A DNA stretch of 10,386 nt, from positions 1-10,386 of the forward strand of contig JAUXCV010000040.1 in NCBI GenBank assembly GCA_030618675.1. Reading direction: 5' to 3'. Positions within the stretch are counted from its first letter, which is position 1, and every line of letters starts with the position of its first letter. This document shows positions 8,592 through 10,386 of this stretch, piece after piece. The DNA is from Acidimicrobiia bacterium (GTDB lineage: Bacteria; Actinomycetota; Acidimicrobiia; Spongiisociales; UBA5794). The notes under the pieces are model-generated. The model had not been told where the DNA came from and searched no databases. It saw nothing but the letters and a program-made list of their open reading frames with translations. A program made the position numbers and the translations under genes.

Positions 8592-8678
8592 GGCGGCTTC
8601 GCCGCCGGTAGTCAGTAGCCGGTAGTCCGTACTCTGGCTCATGGCTGTCTGCTGTCTGTTGTCGCCTGTCGCATCCGT
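8592..8678 (+). repeat. Composite short-unit intergenic repeat, copy C, with hairpin after clpC
   Basis: Directly after the clpC TGA comes a perfect GGCGGC-TTC-GCCGCC hairpin (8592-8606). GTAGTCAGTAG (8608-8618), GTAGTCCGTA (8622-8631), TGGCTGTCTG (8642-8651) and 7-mers GCTGTCT, GCTGTCT, GTTGTCG, CCTGTCG, CATCCGT (8644-8678) follow. The 17-mer GCGGCTTCGCCGCCGGT and TGGCTGTCTG are identical to copy B in the same orientation. The inverted second arm seen in copies A and B is missing, so this looks like a half or decayed copy. The hairpin may help end the clpC transcript, although no T-run follows. Confidence 0.75.
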
Positions 8679-8706
8679 ACCTCGCACAACACGATTCAGA
8701 AGGCTC

Positions 8707-8712
8707 TAGACT
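8707..8712 (+). promoter_or_regulatory. TAGACT, possible -10 box of the lipoprotein gene
   Basis: This is an AT-richer hexamer within CTCTAGACTTACAG, 62 bases before the ATG. No clear -35 box is present at 16-18 bases upstream. A start near 8719 would give a leader of about 56 nt that contains the hairpin at 8723-8740. The call is weak. Confidence 0.2.
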
Positions 8713-8722
8713 TACAGGGGTT

Positions 8723-8740
8723 GCGCCTGTGGGTAGGCGC
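8723..8740 (+). other. Leader hairpin before the BMP lipoprotein gene
   Basis: GCGCCT (8723-8728) and AGGCGC (8735-8740) form six base pairs around the loop GTGGGT. A short GGT-TTCG-ACC stem (8746-8755) follows, then the ribosome site. It resembles no riboswitch class that I can recognise by eye, including the purine class. It may be a 5' stabilising structure or a small regulatory leader. Confidence 0.3.
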
Positions 8741-8774
8741 GTGACGGTTTCGACCATAAGAAAGGACTCGATCC

Positions 8775-9878
8775 ATGAACGGATTGAAGAAGCGCGGAGC
8801 ACTGTTCGTACTGCTCCTCGCACTCGCTCTGATTGCCGCTGCGTGTAGCAGCAGCAGTGACGAGACAACGACAACGGCTACTGAGACGACGGCGGCGGCA
8901 GAGACGACCACCACTGCCGGCGGCGCGTCCGGTGAAGGCGTCAAGGTTGGCCTGGCTTACGACATCGGTGGACGTGGCGACAAGTCGTTCAACGACTCCG
9001 CAGCGGCCGGTCTCGACAGGGCCATCGCCGATTACGGCATTGAGACTCAGGAGCTCGAGCCGACCGCTGGTGGCGAGAATCGGTTGGAGAATCTCAACCT
9101 GCTCGCCGAGAGCGGTTTCAACCTCATCTTCGCGATCGGCTTTGCTTATGCCGAGCACGTCGAGCCCGTCGCTGCCGACTATCCGGAAACGAGCTTCGGC
9201 CTTGTCGACTCTGTGGTCGATGCGCCGAACGTTGCGTCGCTCGTATTCGCCGAGCATGAGGGCTCCGCCCTCGTGGGCGCCGCGGCTGCTCTGAAGTCGC
9301 AGACCGGCATCATCGGGTTCATCGGGGGTGTCAACGTCGCCCTCATCAACAAGTTCGAGGCCGGCTACAAGTTCGGTGCCGAGCAGATCACCCCGGACAT
9401 CGAAGTTCTGGTTCAGTATCTGACCGAGTCGCCTGACTTCTCAGGGTTCAACGACCCGGCCAAGGGCAAGGAAGCCGCGCTCGCCATGTATGAGAATGGC
9501 GCCGACGTGGTGTACCACGCGGCCGGTGGTTCCGGTGGTGGCCTCTTCGAGGCGGCCAAGGAAGTCTCAACGACCGGTGATGTGAAGGTGTGGGCGATCG
9601 GCGTCGACTCCGACCAGTATGAGACTTCGGGCGAGGACGTCCGGGAGTACATCCTGACATCGATGATCAAGCGCGTCGACGTGGCCGTCTACAAGACGAT
9701 CACGGACTACGTCAACAACGGATCCGTATCCGGTATCAACGTCTTCGACCTTGGCGCCGACGGTGTGGGCTATTCCACGTCGGGTGGATTCATCGACGAC
9801 ATCACGGACCAGATCAATGAGCTTCGTGACAAGATCATCGCGGGTGAGATCGTGGTGCCGGATCCAACAGCCGGCTGA
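8775..9878 (+). CDS. BMP/PnrA-family substrate-binding lipoprotein, probable purine-nucleoside importer component
   Basis: This is the extracytoplasmic binding protein of an ABC importer, anchored to the membrane by lipid. The 367 residues start with a lipoprotein signal peptide: MNGLKKRG, a hydrophobic run, and the lipobox IAAAC with C24. A flexible Ser/Thr/Ala linker follows (about 25-52). The mature domain carries the BMP family pattern: YDIGGRGDKSFNDSAAAGLDRA, a LIFAIGFAYAEHV segment, PETSFGLVD, GGVNVALINKFEAGYKFG, VVYHAAGGSGGGLFEAAKE and AIGVDSDQYE. Characterised members (PnrA of Treponema, BmpA of Bacillus) bind purine nucleosides; the ligand here is inferred from family only. ATG 8775 has AAAGGA (8761-8766) eight bases upstream. 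The next gene encodes the matching ATPase, beyond a strong hairpin that may let the binding protein be made in excess. Confidence 0.95.
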   Translation: MNGLKKRGALFVLLLALALIAAACSSSSDETTTTATETTAAAETTTTAGGASGEGVKVGLAYDIGGRGDKSFNDSAAAGLDRAIADYGIETQELEPTAGGENRLENLNLLAESGFNLIFAIGFAYAEHVEPVAADYPETSFGLVDSVVDAPNVASLVFAEHEGSALVGAAAALKSQTGIIGFIGGVNVALINKFEAGYKFGAEQITPDIEVLVQYLTESPDFSGFNDPAKGKEAALAMYENGADVVYHAAGGSGGGLFEAAKEVSTTGDVKVWAIGVDSDQYETSGEDVREYILTSMIKRVDVAVYKTITDYVNNGSVSGINVFDLGADGVGYSTSGGFIDDITDQINELRDKIIAGEIVVPDPTAG

Positions 9879-9903
9879 TCTCCACGTCCGATTAGAAACG
9901 GAT

Positions 9904-9929
9904 GGGCCCGAGGCGCTAGCCTCGGGCCC
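9904..9929 (+). terminator. Perfect 11-bp hairpin between lipoprotein and ATPase genes
   Basis: GGGCCCGAGGC (9904-9914), loop GCTA, GCCTCGGGCCC (9919-9929) is the strongest stem in the window. It starts 25 bases after the lipoprotein stop. No T-run follows (AACGTATTGGGG), so it is either a terminator without a U-tail or, more likely within an importer operon, a partial terminator or 3'-end stabiliser that raises binding-protein mRNA above the downstream genes. The 9879-9970 spacer otherwise holds only the ribosome site of the next gene. Confidence 0.6.
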
Positions 9930-9970
9930 AACGTATTGGGGGAGCAGTCGCGGACGCGAGGAGCAGACCG

Positions 9971-10386
9971 GTGGCAGACGAATCATTGGCCGTTGAGTTG
10001 ACGGGTATCACCAAGACTTTCCCCGGGGTAATCGCCAACGAAGACGTCGAACTCGCGGTCGGCGCAGGCACGATCCATGCCATCGTGGGCGAGAACGGCG
10101 CCGGCAAGTCGACGCTGATGAAGATCCTCTACGGGATGCAGAGTCCCGATGAAGGCACGATCCGGGTACGTGGCCAGGAGGTCCACTTCAAGTCTCCGAA
10201 GGATGCGATCGACGAGGGGATCGGCATGGTGCACCAGCACTTCATGCTTGCAGACAACTTCACGGTGCTCGAGAACATCGTCCTGGGTTCGGAACCCACG
10301 AAGGGTCCACAACTCGATTTCACCGCGGGCCGCGACCGGATCAACGAGATCGGGGCGACGTACGGCATGGAGATCAATCCAGATGC
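9971..10386 (+). CDS. ABC transporter ATP-binding protein, simple sugar/nucleoside type (5' part, cut by window end)
   Basis: The frame opens at GTG 9971 and stays open to the end of the window (138 full codons). GAGGAG (9958-9963) lies seven bases before the start. The protein begins VADESLAVELTGITKTFPGV and shows Walker A GENGAGKST (40-48) and the Q-loop GMVHQHFML (Q89), followed by FTVLENIVLG. This VHQHFML variant is typical of the large, two-cassette ATPases of BMP-linked nucleoside importers (YufO/NupO-like, about 500 residues). The ABC signature, Walker B and second cassette must lie to the right. The preceding lipoprotein is its expected partner, and two permease genes would be expected next. 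An ATP-driven import role at the inner face of the membrane is inferred from family and context. Confidence 0.95.
   Translation, partial: MADESLAVELTGITKTFPGVIANEDVELAVGAGTIHAIVGENGAGKSTLMKILYGMQSPDEGTIRVRGQEVHFKSPKDAIDEGIGMVHQHFMLADNFTVLENIVLGSEPTKGPQLDFTAGRDRINEIGATYGMEINPD

Noticed and set aside
8590..8774. Small RNA or riboswitch of a known class between clpC and the lipoprotein gene
   Set aside because: The first half is repeat copy C, and the second half has only short stems that match no class I can recognise.
8855..8935. Low-complexity ACG/GAC-rich stretch as a separate repeat element
   Set aside because: It encodes the Thr/Ala/Glu-rich linker after the lipobox, a normal feature of such lipoproteins.

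Overview
The window reads as chromosomal core DNA from a high-GC Gram-positive actinobacterium, probably a deep-branching lineage such as Acidimicrobiia. This rests on the gene order, on a ClpC (not ClpB) with the actinobacterial N-terminus MFERFTDRARR, and on the lipoprotein whose lipobox cysteine is followed by a Ser/Thr/Ala-rich linker. From memory, the order folK - DUF2520 gene - panC - coaX - lysS - clpC matches the Mycobacterium tuberculosis folK-to-clpC1 block (Rv3606c to Rv3596c). Two genes expected in that block are missing here: panD between panC and coaX, and lsr2 between lysS and clpC. A polyprenyl diphosphate synthase gene on the opposite strand sits where lsr2 would be.

Layout: 1-201 is the end of an unrecognised gene, overlapping folK (198-707, folate). 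After a 151-bp spacer full of short tandem repeats comes a tightly coupled + strand run: a Rossmann/DUF2520 protein (859-1668), panC (1668-2564), coaX (2564-3334) and lysS (3331-4851). All of its junctions overlap by 1-4 bases. The DUF2520 protein, panC and coaX point to pantothenate and coenzyme A synthesis. lysS is followed by a convergent polyprenyl diphosphate synthase gene (complement 4919-5923, probably for the menaquinone side chain). A 161-bp divergent spacer then precedes clpC (6085-8589). The last part starts a purine-nucleoside/BMP-type ABC importer: the lipoprotein (8775-9878) and an ATPase cut by the window end (9971-10386+).

No stretch above about 190 bp lacks a gene. I see no tRNA, rRNA, CRISPR, transposase or prophage. 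The genes are ordinary housekeeping genes. The unusual material is a family of composite intergenic repeats found three times (689-811, 4822-4938, 8592-8678). They are built from degenerate 7-8 bp units such as TACGGAC, GTCAGTA and TAGATCAG, and two copies also carry a GC-rich hairpin. Two copies run into gene ends and supply the stop codon and last residues of three unrelated proteins: folK and the prenyl synthase both end RSVDQ-stop, and lysS ends VSSQ-stop. In the lysS/prenyl synthase copy, inverted arms would pair the two stop codons with each other. I see no obvious new enzymatic system; this repeat family is the best candidate for something undescribed.
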